A DNA stretch of 64,000 nt, taken from the NCBI GenBank assembly GCA_023634235.1, contig JAMKCF010000012.1, positions 443,501-507,500 of the forward strand, given 5' to 3'. The notes below the pieces were generated by a model. The model saw only the letters and a list, made by a program, of their open reading frames with translations, did no database searches and was not told the origin of the DNA. This stretch comes from Pisaster brevispinus (Eukaryota; Echinodermata; Asteroidea; Forcipulatida; Asteriidae). The position numbers and the translations under genes were made by a program. Of this stretch, positions 36,901 through 49,700 are shown one piece after another (position 1 is the first letter of the stretch; every line of letters begins with the position of its first letter).

Positions 36901-39900
36901 ACAAGAGACAACAGTAAGGAAGAACGGACAAGACTCGCTAAAGATCATGAGGCATTGATAGTTAGAATACAACGGGAGCATAAAGAGGAGAGAACGCTAT
37001 CCAACAAGGCTGCTGCACAAGACCTTGCCAGGCTGAGAGAGGTTAGTAACAAGGACTCTGTTAGATTATCCTCTCTTTTTCTCTTTGCAAGGACCACAAC
37101 ATTTATTTTGTAGATTAATTTTGTTAATTGAATGGAAATGTGATCAGCGACACAACAGTTGTGCAGAAAACTATTGAAAAACGGTTCCTATCAAGTGGAT
37201 TTTTCACCTTGAGTGTTTAGTGCTGTTCTGTATATCTTCATTGCTCTGTGGCAATTCAAAATAAATTTAGGTTTCTGCGGTTAAAGTCCATTTTATTTAT
37301 TTGTTTTTTTCTGTAGAAGTTAGAAAAGGCTTTAGAAGAGACTACTCAGAGACTTTCCAGCGAGCTTGACACCGTCCAGTCCCAACTAGACAGCACGAGG
37401 GAAGAATTGACAAAGAAATTAGAGGCAGCTGAGGCAGAGTGTAAACGTCTTCAAGATATCCTTGATCAGAATAAACAAGGTCTTGGATCAGCTACTTCTG
37501 AGATCACTAGCTTGACCAAAGCTAACTCTGGACTCAAATCAGATCTTGAGACAGTTCAGAAAGAGCTGAGAGAATCAAAGAATCAGAGTCTGATATTCAG
37601 GGTGGGTGATGAACATTGACAACATTGTAATACTTTACCATATATCACAATCTTACTTGGCAATAGACTGTGCAAGTCTCACGCATGTTCAAACTTCCGG
37701 GACCAAGTTGGTCCCAACCATAGTGAGGTGAGCAAGATTCTGTTGTGTTCTCATTTTTGATATGCGTGAGACTTGCACAGTCTATACTTCCACTTGGCAA
37801 CATGTCTTTATTTAGACTACAAAGCCTCCATCTGACTGAATTCAACTTTATCATACTCCACAATGCAATTCAAATCCTTCAAGAATTTACTATGATTTCT
37901 GCCAAATAACTAACTAATTTATGCTTAAAATCCCAGTGTGAAATGTAGCTCACATAGAGTACGCCAATCAATGTAAAGCAAAGTATTTTTGCACTATTGG
38001 GGAAATGTATTTTATTGATTCCATCAACTGTTTATTGTATGTTTTTGATTCTTCAGACTGAATTAGACAGGTTGAAGCACACTCATGAAACTAAGATGGC
38101 TGAAGCTAAAGAGGAATTAAAATCAAAACTCAACCAGTTATCAAAAGATCTGGATGGACAGTGGACTGATACACTCAGGTATTAAGACATTTAGAGCTCT
38201 CTGTCCTTAACGCTTACCACCAAGATTTCAGAAATTTGTGCAAGTATTAACTCATTGATATTTTTAGTTTAACCCCAAAATGTACCCAGTCAGTTTCCCT
38301 TGTAGAATTTGTCTCGGTTGAACTGTGCTCATGTAGGAAGTGTTTATGGAATCTATGTTTAACTTCACAATTGACTTTGCATTTACTGGGGTTTAGTATG
38401 AACAGGCATTAAGACTGTAGCATGCATTCACTTGATTTGATCATCTGAGTTAACTAAATTCTTAAATTTTCCGAAAAAATAATCAGGAAAACTATTTGAC
38501 TCATTAGGATTCTCAAAACCCAGTGATTTATAGACAACTTTGGTTGTCTTTTGTGTATATCAGAGTTCTTGTTTTTTTGCACCAGGAGTGTCATCCTTGA
38601 CAGACATGGCACACTAGAAATGCTCAATATTATTATTATTACTATTAACTTACCGGACGATTGATGATCTTGATTTTAGGAAAGAATGTGACAAGCTTCA
38701 GAGTGAGTTAACAGAACAACATAATGAAGACAAGAAAGCTGGCCTGACTCAGCTAGCCTTGATGAAGGAACAAGAACTAGAGGCATCAAGGACAGGATGG
38801 GAAAACAAACTCAAGGAGCTTCTTAAGGAGGTATGAACAAATTCTTCATTTGCCATGCAGTTCAACATAAATCAGCAATATGCAGAATCAAGAATCTAAT
38901 GTCAAACTCATTGTAAGAGTATTGGACTGTAGAAAGTATTCTCAAATTTACTTTTTCTGAACCCTGAAGAATTCCTCTAAAAAATTATGACAAGTATACA
39001 TTCTTTGCTAAAAATTGTTATTGTATAAATTGTTGTTATACAAATTTTTATTTCAATATTGTTATTGTTATTTTATAAATATGAATGTTAAAATATTGTT
39101 TGTGTTTTATCAGATCAAGCATATTTCAGAATCCATTGCAAGGCTATACAGTGTCAAACTTCTTTCTCTTATATACCTTAATGCATATGACCTCATTTGA
39201 GTATAACACCCTCATCCAGAGGTCAAAAGGAGGTTATTCATTGGTCAATTCGGTCGCAGCACGTAAAAATCTGCTCATTTCCATTGTTCCATCATCGGCT
39301 TACCTCTAAGATGGCGGCTGGATAACGTCAATGCATAAGGTCCATTACTAATGTGCACACACATATAATATTCAGGTCTTATCGTACATGCTATATGTTT
39401 TAGGTCTCTCAGCTGAGAAATGCCTTATCTTCGAAGGCAGAACAAGCCCAGAGTGAGCTTGTGACGGTACAGGGGCTAGCTGACCAAAAACTCAACAAAC
39501 TCAAATTTGAGATGGCCGCTCTCATCGAGGAACATGCAAGAACGATCAGCGTACTCAAAGCAGACAATGATAAAGAAGGAGAGATGTCGAGACAAGAGAA
39601 AGAGCAAGCCTTAAAGGTGGGTCAATTCAATTTCAATCCAAAGAACTTAATCTTTTCTCTCTTGTTTATTTTGAATGTCCAGTAGAAGAAAGATGTGCTG
39701 CTTGTAAATTACAACCTCCATTTTCCCCTGTAGGAATTAGAAGAGCGCCTAACGAGCCAGTACAGAGAGCAAATGGAAGAGCTGTTGAAATCCCACAAGG
39801 ATGCCATCGAGACATTACAAGATGAAGCAGAGAAATCAAGACAATCAGATAAATATTCGACCACTTCCCAACATAAACAGGCCATGGGTAAGATTCAGTT

Positions 39901-42900
39901 GATGACAATCAAATGTTGAAAATTGTTTCAAAAAGCTGTATTTTTTTAATTGTTTTATTTTTCACTATTATTGAAATACTCCTCTTAGCCTTTTATTCAT
40001 TTTAAATCATAAATAGGTGAATTTAGATGTAGTCACAAAATTTTAAAACTAGTTCTACCCCTCACCTGGCTCCTAATTTTGTCTGTAGCCCTTTTTTAAA
40101 TCATGGCTTTGGCTTGGGCTTGGGCTCGGTCAGTTATTTAGAAGACATGTGCTTTCCTTTTAGGGCTTCAAACAGGCTGAGCTGGAGCCCAAACCCAAGC
40201 TGTGGTTTTGAAAAGGACCTGTGCTCGTAGTTTTTAGATAAAAACAGACAGCGCTTTTTTGAATTTGTATATTTTCTGAATTGTGTTGTAATGTCATTCT
40301 TTTTTCTGCAGTGTTCATGTGTTATTTACATACAGGTTTTGTTTTATAAGCCTTTAAAAAATATATATATATTTTCTTGTTTGACTTGTTTTGTACAAAT
40401 GTTTTAACTGGGCCTGTGGCCAGGTATTCATTTTTACTGTGAAGACACCACTTCAAATCATATCAAGCTGTAAGTGTTAACAACTTGCAGCACTCCTGAC
40501 TCAAGTCTCTGTATGCTGAGCTGCTGACTAAATCAATCAATTAGAGACATAAATCCTTCCTGAAAATAGCAATAAAACTTGTCATTGTACAATGTGATTA
40601 CAGAGAAGTTGAAGTTGGAGTTAACCCAGAGACAAATGGCTGAGATGGATCAACTCTCCAGAACACATCGTGGTCAGATGGCTGCTGCTAAAATGGAGTT
40701 AGAACGCTCTATAGAGATCAAACAACAACAGGTCAGTCTCTAGGTCACTACCTCTAATAAATTTAATGTTACCCACACTTTAACTGTGTTGCTGAACTCA
40801 ATGATTTCTTATACAATTAAACCCTGATTGTCTTTGTGTGACACTGATTTTGAGCATTATAGCTGTAAAGGTGACCATGCATAGTTTGTGTCATTTAGAA
40901 AGTAAAGCATTTGAAGCTTTGAAACTTCATGAAATTCTTGAAAATTACTGTATGTAAAAAACTGAAAACTAAACAAAACCATTTGTACACAGTGTGTCAG
41001 TTTGTGGCATCAATGATAAAATGTCAGAGGTAAGCTCTGACACAATCCTCACAAATCCAACTCTTTGTGAATGAACTCAACCAGATACCACTTGCAAACT
41101 CATCTCTTTTATTTACTCATAATAACAGGAGAAAGAAATGAAGTTACGACAGCAGGAGTTAAAAGAAGATGTGAAGCAACGAGACAGACATATTGACAAT
41201 GTAGAGAAACACCTTGAAGATGTCAAACAAGAGATCACCAAGCTGACTAAGGAGTTACAGTTCAAAGGTCAAGAGATGTTAAAGGTCAAGAGCGAGGCTG
41301 ATGAACATCTTAGGTCAGTTGAGGTTACGGTTATGTGATTGAATTTAATGCGGTTTCTTTTGATTGGACCCATGGACCAGTGTTAGAGTTATACACCAGT
41401 GTTAATTTGACATAACACCATAGACCTTTGGAGGCAAATTATTGTCATGTTCCCTGTTCGCCATGGCAATAATAAATACTGAATCTCAAATATTAAGAAG
41501 GGATCAGACTATTTTGCCCCTTATATCCTCAGTTTGATTTAGTTGATTTGGTTTAAAAAAAACAAGATGGCTAAAGAGAAGGTACACGTTTGGTAATCAC
41601 TCTTAAAATTAATGGCAATAAAAACTGACTTGGTTAGGAGCACAGCAGCTTTTGACGGTACAAAGCAGTTTGAGAATCATTTCACTTCGAAGAAATGTGG
41701 TTATGTAAAAAGATATCAGGTTTTATCCCCCAAAATTTGATACTAGATTGTGTATTCTAATTACGGATTATTCTTCCTGCATAACCGCTCTAGATTTTTG
41801 GTAACTCAAAAACGCTACCACCTTTTGAAATGCAATTTTGACATCAAATATTATACATTTATACAGTTTAAAACAATCGAACGGTTCCAAAAACCGAAGG
41901 TATACGTTCCCTCTAAGGTCTGCTTTACAAATACTAACTCCCAAGCCTCACTAGGTGTAAGATGGCTGCTCCATTGAGTGCCATATGAGACAATCTTCTG
42001 AATGTCGTCATTTGATTTATTCCTGATTTGTTGATCCAAACAGGAAGCAAGAGCAGAGACTTACCGAGGCTCACAGTCAAGACATGGATGCTCAAGCAGC
42101 AGAGCATATACGAGAAACTCAGAGTATGCTTGGAGAGTTCAATCGAGCACAGGAACTACTCAAAGATAAGATCTCAGCTCTGCAGATTATGTGAGTATCA
42201 AACATTGAAATTGAGCTGGGTAGCATAGAATCATAGTGGTTTGCAGAAATAGGTTGTCAGCTAAAATGTTTTATGTTCTGTTTTTGACTGGTTTTTGCTA
42301 GTGGCTAAACAAAGAAATATGTTAGGCAACAAGAAATATGTATTGTCTTGTAATGAAATAAGGCGGTATTGTCTTGTGATAAAATAAGACGGTATTGTCT
42401 TGTGATAGAATAAGACAGTATGGTCTTGTGTAATACAGAAATTGTTTTACTTCATTTTTACAGTAACCTTGAAGACAAAATATGTAAAATATTTTAACCT
42501 GACTATGTTACTGGTTTTTGCCGTTTATTTTTTTAGGTTGGAGGAGGCAGAAGAACGATATCAGAGTCGGGACTCCAGACCAGAAGATCTTGAGCAGATT
42601 GCCAGACTCAAGGAGATAATGTCAGAGAAAGAGGCCATGATGCAGAAGCTTGTGGTATGTTGGTATTGTATTAATTCACTTAACTAATTCACTGGATTAT
42701 TAGATTGTCATTTCAAGGTGTAAGTTTCATTCCCGACAGGACAAGAGGTATTTAGGATTTAAGAATTTAAGAATTTATTGTCTGCATCGTAAGAACATTC
42801 AATTGAAACCAGGGCACCTCTTTAAAAACAAAGACCCCTATAGAAATCACACAAAAGTCGCATCAAATCATTTTTTTTTCCTTCAGAATTCTGCAAAAAA

Positions 42901-44235
42901 CTGACATGTAGGTTTTGTGATGGTTGGACAGTTCTGTCAGTGGTTAGATGTTTCTAAATTTTTTAAACTACGGGAAAAAAGAAGATTCTGTCTGCTCTTT
43001 TGAAAACAATATTTACCTCAAAAACTCCTGTTTAGCTGGACATAGTTATTGCAATTATCATTATAGAAATACTTGATTATATTTGGTTAAAGTTCATTTT
43101 TATATTGGTCATTGGTCATTTTGATTTGTCCACAGGATGAGAAACGTTACTTCCAGCTGGAGCTTATCAATCGAGAAACCAACTTCAATAAAGTCTTCAA
43201 CATGAACCCCAATGTTGGGGTTATGGACCCTTTTGCTTATAAGGTACAACTTCCTATCATTTCCTATCTTTGAAAGTATAGCTAAGAAACTCAAAAGTCA
43301 TGAATGAAAGAAGAAATAGTCAACCCTCGTTTTAAAAAGTACTGATATAAAAGAGGCTCTTCCTCTAAAGAGTACATTCTGAAGTACAGAATCTCATTTC
43401 TGCCTTGTGTTTTGTTGTTTTGTTGTCTTTTATAACAATGTTCCTGTTATAAAGAGACAAGTTGGCTAGTCCCAGCAATCTTGTTATAACAAAACTGTAC
43501 ATTTTAAAGAACAAATTAAAGCAAGGTTTAATCATTTTTTAAGGATAATACCCAATCTAAGATTGCAGTATTATTGTGGAAACATCTGCCCTAATTTCAT
43601 GGCTCTGCTTACCGCCGAATTCTACGCTTGCAATCAACATTCTCCGCTTATTGTGCAAGCGTTGAATTTCTGCACTAGCTGTGTAAGCGAAGAATGTCTA
43701 GTAACATGGAATACACACGCGTACAAGCAAAAATTCTCTGCTAACCTGTGAAACACACTTGACGTGAAGCGCGGAATTCCCTGCTTCCGTAAGCGCTGAT
43801 TCTTTGCTTACAGTAAGCAGAGCCATGACATTGGGCCCTGTTGTGTGTTGGGTTTTACTATCAGTGTTGAGTTCAGCATGCTGAGCTCACCTGACGTAGA
43901 AAGCAGGGTTCTGATGCTGCATGCAGTTTCAGTTGGGATTACTCAACCAAAACAACCCCAAGCCAACAACACATCAAACAAAAATAATTGATTTTCTGTT
44001 TCTTGTATAACAACAGAAAAAGAAAGGAGGTGAAACGAGGGAGGCCCCACGTTACGTCAGCGCACCAAGCCTTAACACTGTGGCTGTGAATGGGTCATCA
44101 TCGAGCAGTGGTACTCAGAATCATCAAAGACTTGTACCTCTTCCTGATTCCCCCATTCATGATATCCAGCTCAATCCTAAGAAACCTCTTCAGATACCAC
44201 GCCCACCAAGGACAAAGAAGTTCATTAATACATGA
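30981..44235 (+). CDS. FAM184A: FAM184A-like coiled-coil protein
   Basis: Sixteen exons: 30981-31118, 32148-33011, 35960-36080, 36425-36606, 36835-37041, 37317-37601, 38057-38178, 38680-38830, 39404-39616, 39734-39887, 40604-40731, 41129-41313, 42044-42190, 42537-42654, 43136-43243, 44017-44235. All joins keep frame and give 1113 aa, close to the about 1140 aa of human FAM184A. The ATG has a strong context (AAA before ATGG). Diagnostic stretches: LHLKMSKKIAQLTKVIYALN near residue 35, NTKNDEHE, KAQAFYEREL, AAAKMELERSIEI, LTKELQFKGQEML, NRETNFNKVFN near residue 1020, and the Pro-rich end VPLPDSPIHDIQLNPKKPL. Nearly everything between residues 40 and 1020 is heptad-like, Glu/Lys/Leu-rich coiled coil. 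The molecular function of the family is not well defined; a scaffold role is likely. There is no signal peptide or membrane segment. The last exon sits in a 43-bp tandem array. Confidence 0.93.
33187..33253 (+). repeat. tRNA-like sequence in FAM184A intron 2 (SINE head or tRNA pseudogene)
   Basis: The A box TAGCTCAGTTGG (33195-33206) and B box GGTTCAAATCC (33233-33243) are both close to consensus and the D stem GCTC/GAGC pairs. The anticodon and T stems do not pair well and the variable loop is missing, so it is not a functional tRNA. Confidence 0.6.
37663..37785. mobile_element. 123-bp MITE with near-perfect 24-bp terminal inverted repeats
   Basis: The left end starts ATAGACTGTGCAAGTCTCAC and continues GCAT; the right end is its exact inverse complement for 24 bases. 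It lies in FAM184A intron 6. The interior has a GGGACCAAGTTGGTCCC palindrome-like core. A target-site duplication is not obvious. Confidence 0.75.
40085..40225. mobile_element. Inverted-repeat element, CTTGGGCTTGGGCTC family
   Basis: The left arm reads CCCTTTTTTAAATCATGGC then CTTGGGCTTGGGCTC; the right arm, inverted, reads GTCCTTTTCAAAACCACAGC then TTGGGTTTGGGCTC. It lies in FAM184A intron 10. Single-ended pieces of the same family occur near 16960-17005 and 23820-23865. Confidence 0.6.
43587..43839. mobile_element. MITE of the GGGCCCAATTTCAT family
   Basis: The left end reads GCCCTAATTTCATGGCTCTG, CTTAC; the right end, inverted, reads GGGCCCAATGTCATGGCTCT, GCTTAC. The interior is made of GCTTACGC/GCGTAAGC-type short palindromes. 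It lies in FAM184A intron 15. Confidence 0.7.
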
Positions 44236-44380
44236 GATGCCACGCCCACCAAGGACAAAGGCAGTCATCAATACATGAGATGCCACGCCCACCAAGGACA
44301 AAGAAGTTCATTAATACATGATCTACCACACCCACCAAGGACATAGGTCATTAATACATGAGATACCACGCTCATCTACA
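44193..44380 (+). repeat. 43-bp tandem array across the FAM184A stop codon
   Basis: The GCCCACCAAGGACA block recurs at 44201, 44244, 44287 and, as ACCCACC, at 44330, a steady 43-bp spacing; a fifth degenerate copy follows. The first copy encodes PRPPRTKKFINT and the stop; the others lie in the 3' UTR and still carry ATTAATACATGA-type ends. Confidence 0.9.
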
Positions 44381-45466
44381 GTAGCTACCAAGTCTATCAA
44401 TACATAAAGTACCACATTCAACTAAAACTAAAGTAGCTGAGATGGCATGGCAAGGCCGCCCAGAACTAAAAAGTCCACCAATACATACAATAAAAATGCC
44501 AAAAAGAGAAGGAAAAAGTTCATCCATTCATCTCTTTCACCAATGTCAAATGCTGCCACACTTCCATTTCAAGAGTCAAATTGCACATTAAAATATGGTA
44601 CGAGTGTAAACACCCCATTGCCTAAAATGTTCAATTGACATTGTGTTGCACACGGGTAAATTGACTCTCAAAATGACCGTACACATCCAAGGTTAATTGT
44701 ATGCCTGGTGAATTGGGTCAACACATGTACATGACTAACACTAAAGTAGCTCAGGCTGTGTGATCGGTTTAAAATTTACAGCAGTGTAAATTTTGCAGTG
44801 TTTCCAAGATCAAATGGAGCCTGGAGAAGAAGATGAAGTCCAAGTCAAGGTTTGGAAAATGTCCCAGTACATAAGATGCCACAGCGTCAGTAAACATGAT
44901 ACTTTATTTATCTAGAACCAAGTAGCTTTACTAGATTCCATGCTGATCCAGAAATCAGAAGGTGTGACCAATTCCAAGAATTTCAATACTGCATGAGAAC
45001 CGTACATGTACATGTACATTAAATTTGAGACAACATGGTGATGTGGCAACCAACATGGTTCAATAGTGTGTGACAGTGAATTCTTCAATCCTTGATTACG
45101 GTACTCAGTGTCATTTGATTTGGAAATTCCGTCCAGTTAAACAGACATGCAGCATTTATTTTGTAGTAAGGCTTTTGTTGGATTTTGTAAATTATAAATA
45201 TGTAAGTTATATATTATATACATTTATATTATTATTTTTTAAATAGTGAATGTCTAACCAAGCATGTGAATAGTTTGAGTGGTATGGAATGATTAATTTT
45301 ATAACATCTTTATTCTTTGTAAATTTAATACATATTAACTGACTTCCGTCCATGTTTGTGTACAAATCACATAAATGAGTCAAAAGATATAAAGAAACAT
45401 TTGGTTTATTTCTTGTACATGTATACAAATAGTATTATTTACACAAATTAAAGAACTGTACATGTT

Positions 45467-45955
45467 AATGTATTTAATAGTTGTCTTTTTAAATCTGGAC
45501 CAATTTCTACATCTGCATTCTAAGCACAACATTGGTAATTGGAAATCTAAATGTTCACAGATTTGCACGTAACTTGCATTGTACAAAGATGGTCAGGGTG
45601 GAAAACTTCTCTTGAAATAATGTTGCTTGAAATACTTAACTTTCTGAGAAATGAGTAAAATAATTTGTTTTGATCTCGCAAGTCCAAAACCAGCCGATTG
45701 AAAAACATGTATAATGTATTTAATAGTTGTCTTTTTAAATCTGGACCAATTTCTACATCTGCATTCTAAGCACAACATTGGTAATTGGAAATCTAAATGT
45801 TCACAGATTTGCACGTAACTTGCATTGTACAAAGATGGTCAGGGTGGAAAACTTCTCTTGAAATAATGTTGCTTGAAATACTTAACTTTCTGAGAAATGA
45901 GTAAAATAATTTGTTTTGATCTCGCAAGTCCAAAACCAGCCGATTGAAAAACAGT
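45467..45955. repeat. 246-bp direct tandem duplication
   Basis: AATGTATTTAATAGTTGTC begins copy 1 at 45467 and copy 2 at 45713. The copies appear identical over almost their entire length, to GCCGATTGAAAAACA, so the duplication is recent or an assembly artefact. Confidence 0.9.
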
Positions 45956-46402
45956 AAAAACATGAGGGGTTTTCACTATTTTTTCTCAACTCTAATGAGC
46001 GTAAACTTTCTCAGGTTTGTTATTTCATGTACATGTTGGGTTACGTTAAGTGTGGAAACTGATCTTTGACAATTACCAATGCTGTCTAAATGCTTTAAAC
46101 AAGTTTACTTTCTAGCAAATAATACCTTTAACATAGCATTTTGGCTTGCAATATATCAGTCTCTGTACAAAGGGAAATACAATCATTCTGAAACGGTTTC
46201 CTTCAAGATAATAGTAAACTCAATGAGGATTGTCTGCAATTCCTCATGCTTAAATTTATTGTGCCTTGAAATTGTATTCACTAAAGTATGCACTAAATTA
46301 ACTAACACTCTGTTATCCAATCCAACCAAATACTGTATGCCGTCCATTTGCCATGGCAATAAACAAAACAAATACAGTGTTGTGTTTGTATAAAGTGTCT
46401 GT

Positions 46403-46408
46403 TTTATT
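46403..46408 (-). promoter_or_regulatory. Candidate polyadenylation signal, CDC23
   Basis: AATAAA on the minus strand, about 390 bp after the CDC23 stop codon. Confidence 0.4.
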
Positions 46409-46795
46409 TGCAAGGTATGTTAATGTACATTGGAACAGGTAAATATATTCAGTAGGAATTTAGAGATGCAAGGTGGAAATTTCAACATCACTCGAGTAAT
46501 CCTTCCAGTTTTTACAACTTTTCATAGTAGTTTGAGGTTTGATTTAGATTTTTTAATACCTCATTTTAAAAAGATTTTGCGCCATAAACTGAGATGTGTA
46601 TTATGGGTTTTTTAAAAAGTATATTGGGTGACTGAATATTGTTAATTTAGTTGTTATGAAAAGTGTTTTCCAAAACATGAATGAAAGCTTTTTATAATAT
46701 CCAACACCCACTGATGATTGTTCAGGCAAAGAGAGTGGATTGATTTATAACAAATTTCTAAAACTCTAAATGGGGGTTAAATCAACATGGATGGC

Positions 46796-49700
46796 TTATG
46801 GAGTAAAGGCCAGATTCATTGGTGACAGTTGTCCAGACATCTCTGGATGATCGCTGATATTTTGTGATGGTCTTGTGATAGATCCAATATCACCCCCTCT
46901 ATTGATGTTATTGGAGGAGTCCTCTTCATTAGCACGAAGCTGGGAAATCTCTGTCTGAATGGACTTGCCTTCTTCTCTTGTCTGGAAAGAAGTAAAAGTA
47001 CTCTTCAATTTCATCTTTGGTTAAAAAATCATTCAAATATTTGGATATTAAGGAAACAATTCACAACTAAGTTTATAGAGTCTCCAGGATGGTAGAATGT
47101 TGTTTTGGGAAGAGCCCAGAGTGCATTAATTCAGGGCTCGATTTCACAAAGCACTCAGATTCATCTTAAGATGAGTTGTCAGTATTACCATAGTGATTTG
47201 TATTGTGACATCACACTTTGCTTAGCAATTAAGAATGATTCGCAGTTAAGATCAATCATCGGACCTAGGACAGTCAGATTAAGACACAATGAAGAAAGTT
47301 ACAAAGGTCAGTAACAATCCTTACACATTATAGTACAAGTACTGTTCTAACATAGAAAGATAGCAGATACAATGGATTCTAAAGCAAACTGCTTCAAAGC
47401 ATTTCAGACAAAATATCTTATACCAAGTACATGTTCAGATTTTAATTGGAATACTAACCTCATTGTATTCACAGCATTTATGAGCATAGTTGCTTGCTTC
47501 TTCAAAATTACGCTTCTTGAGATGATAGTTCGCTAAGAATCGATAAGCATCACATTGCTCTTCAATCATGCCGGTCTAAGATCAGGAATTAAGAACAAAT
47601 GTACAAGTTGGTCAAAAAAACACCAATCCAAACATTGTACAAATTACCAAATATGACATGATGATCACAGTCAAGTGTATTAAAAAAAACACCAATCCAA
47701 ACATTGTACAAATTACCAAATATGACATGATGATCACAGTCAAGTGTATTAAATTACCAAATATGACATGATGATCACAGTCAAGTGTATTAAATTACCA
47801 AATATGACATGATGATCACAGTCAAGTGTATAAAATTAGGCATGATACATGGACCTTGGGAAAATAAGTCCCCCCGGGAGTATATTAGCGAGAATAAGGG
47901 CTGACCTACATGTACACAAGGTGTAGGCTCTAATTGGACATTGGATCTGATTTCCTAGGGCAACAAAACAGAGGAAATCAGACTGTTTGCATCTACATTT
48001 TTGTAACAAATTGCTTCATATATTTCATTGTTTTATGTTTTTATGTTGCGCATAGAGAATGCATTATGCGCGATATGAATATCTATTATTAGTAGTAAAG
48101 TATAAAGAATATCATGCCTGAACGAAGGCACACAAAAATTTCATATTGACAACTAAGCATGATCTTTACATATAGTATTAAAATGCAGATACAAAATTAA
48201 TACCAATTTACAATAGATTAACAAAATAAAAAGATGGGGTATTTCCAAATTGCAAAAATTTTTCACACAAAATGTAATGTACATGTATAAAACAATAAAA
48301 TCCAATTATGAAATGTTGGACTTATAATGAATGTTTACACCAGAGTAAAGTCATAAGAACCGAGAACATTGTAAATGCAAGGATAGTCATAAAACACGGT
48401 AATAGGATGCTTCTGAAAGCGTAACCATAGTTACACAACAGCTGCATCAATCACCAAGATTGTACCAGACCTTGCTTGTCACATACGCTCATTAATAATA
48501 CAGACTCTATTAACATAAAACACGGCTAAATCATACGTCTCCATGTGATGGAGTGCAACATGAAAGAAATATTAATTTAAAAGAGATGACACAGTAATGC
48601 TTTCAAATATTCCAACTGATTGCCAACTGGTCATTTTTTTTTTACATCTGTTCAATTCAATAAAACAAAATTCAATATTTGCATATCACAATGATCAAGA
48701 ACAGATATGCCACCATTAAAGGATAAACACAAAAGCATTATGGTAATAGATGTGAATAGAAAACAATAACAATGCAAAACTGAGGCAAATCTTAGCAAAC
48801 TAAGCTGGAGATGGGAAGAGAGAAAGAAATAAACAAGCAAACAAAAGACATATTGTTCAAACAAGACTTCAAGAGTTGCGTAAATAAATATCGGATATCA
48901 TATTTGAAGGAATGAATACTTGGCTTACCCCCATGGCCTCTGCCTGCTCCACATATTTTGTATAGAATGTTGCTGCCTTTTCACCTTCACCTTGACTTTC
49001 ATGGAGTTTTGCTAATTTAATTAGAGCCGTCCCCTCAATGTCACCAACAGAATACGCTCGCCAGTAACACTTCTTAGCCTCTTGGATTTTCTCAAGTTTC
49101 TCATAGCTTTCACCAAGAGCAACTAACATCCGAGAATCATTGGGTCTAAGAACAAATGAAAATTACTAAATCAATGAGAGGTTATGTACAAAGTAAAAGA
49201 AGCATGCCAAAAGTTACACATATGTAGAAACTACACTTAGTTTAGACTGGGTTGATTAATGACACCACTTGACATTTTTACATTCTGAGAAATACCGAAG
49301 AAAGATCTTACTATTACCAAACTGACTTTAAGAATCTTGATCTAAACAGTGAAGTTTGAAAACACAATGGACCTTTCCCATGAAATATTGTAAATTGCAC
49401 ATCACGTACCAACATTATCGGTTGGTGAACTGAGGGAACATAGTGCCTTTTGTATGAAGCATGACACACATGTGTCTGTACGTCTGCCTAGTGCACAACT
49501 CAATGACATTTGCCAACATTTAGTGTTTGTATGCAAGCGTGAATGTAATCAGCATATTTCATGGAAAAGGCTAACTACTGTAGCCTTTCAGACTTGTCTA
49601 GTTACCTGACTTGTTGTGCCTGTCTGTAGTAATACAAACTGTAAAGTGGCATACGTAAAATCTCATAAGTCTGTCCTAGACAGTACCATGCTCGGAAGTC

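Larger units (their letters stand above)
44236..46795. other. 3' regions of FAM184A (+) and CDC23 (-), tail to tail
   Basis: A candidate FAM184A polyadenylation signal AATAAA lies at 46358-46363 (+) and a CDC23 one at 46403-46408 (-), so the two 3' ends probably meet or overlap. 45957-46100 ends in TTTGACAATTACCAATGCTG, which resembles an interspersed repeat I associate with echinoderms. A 246-bp tandem duplication is listed separately. No further gene is seen. Confidence 0.45.

Noticed and set aside
45380..45832. Two nearly identical minus-strand frames of 68 and 79 codons
   Set aside because: They are copies of one chance frame inside the 246-bp tandem duplication.
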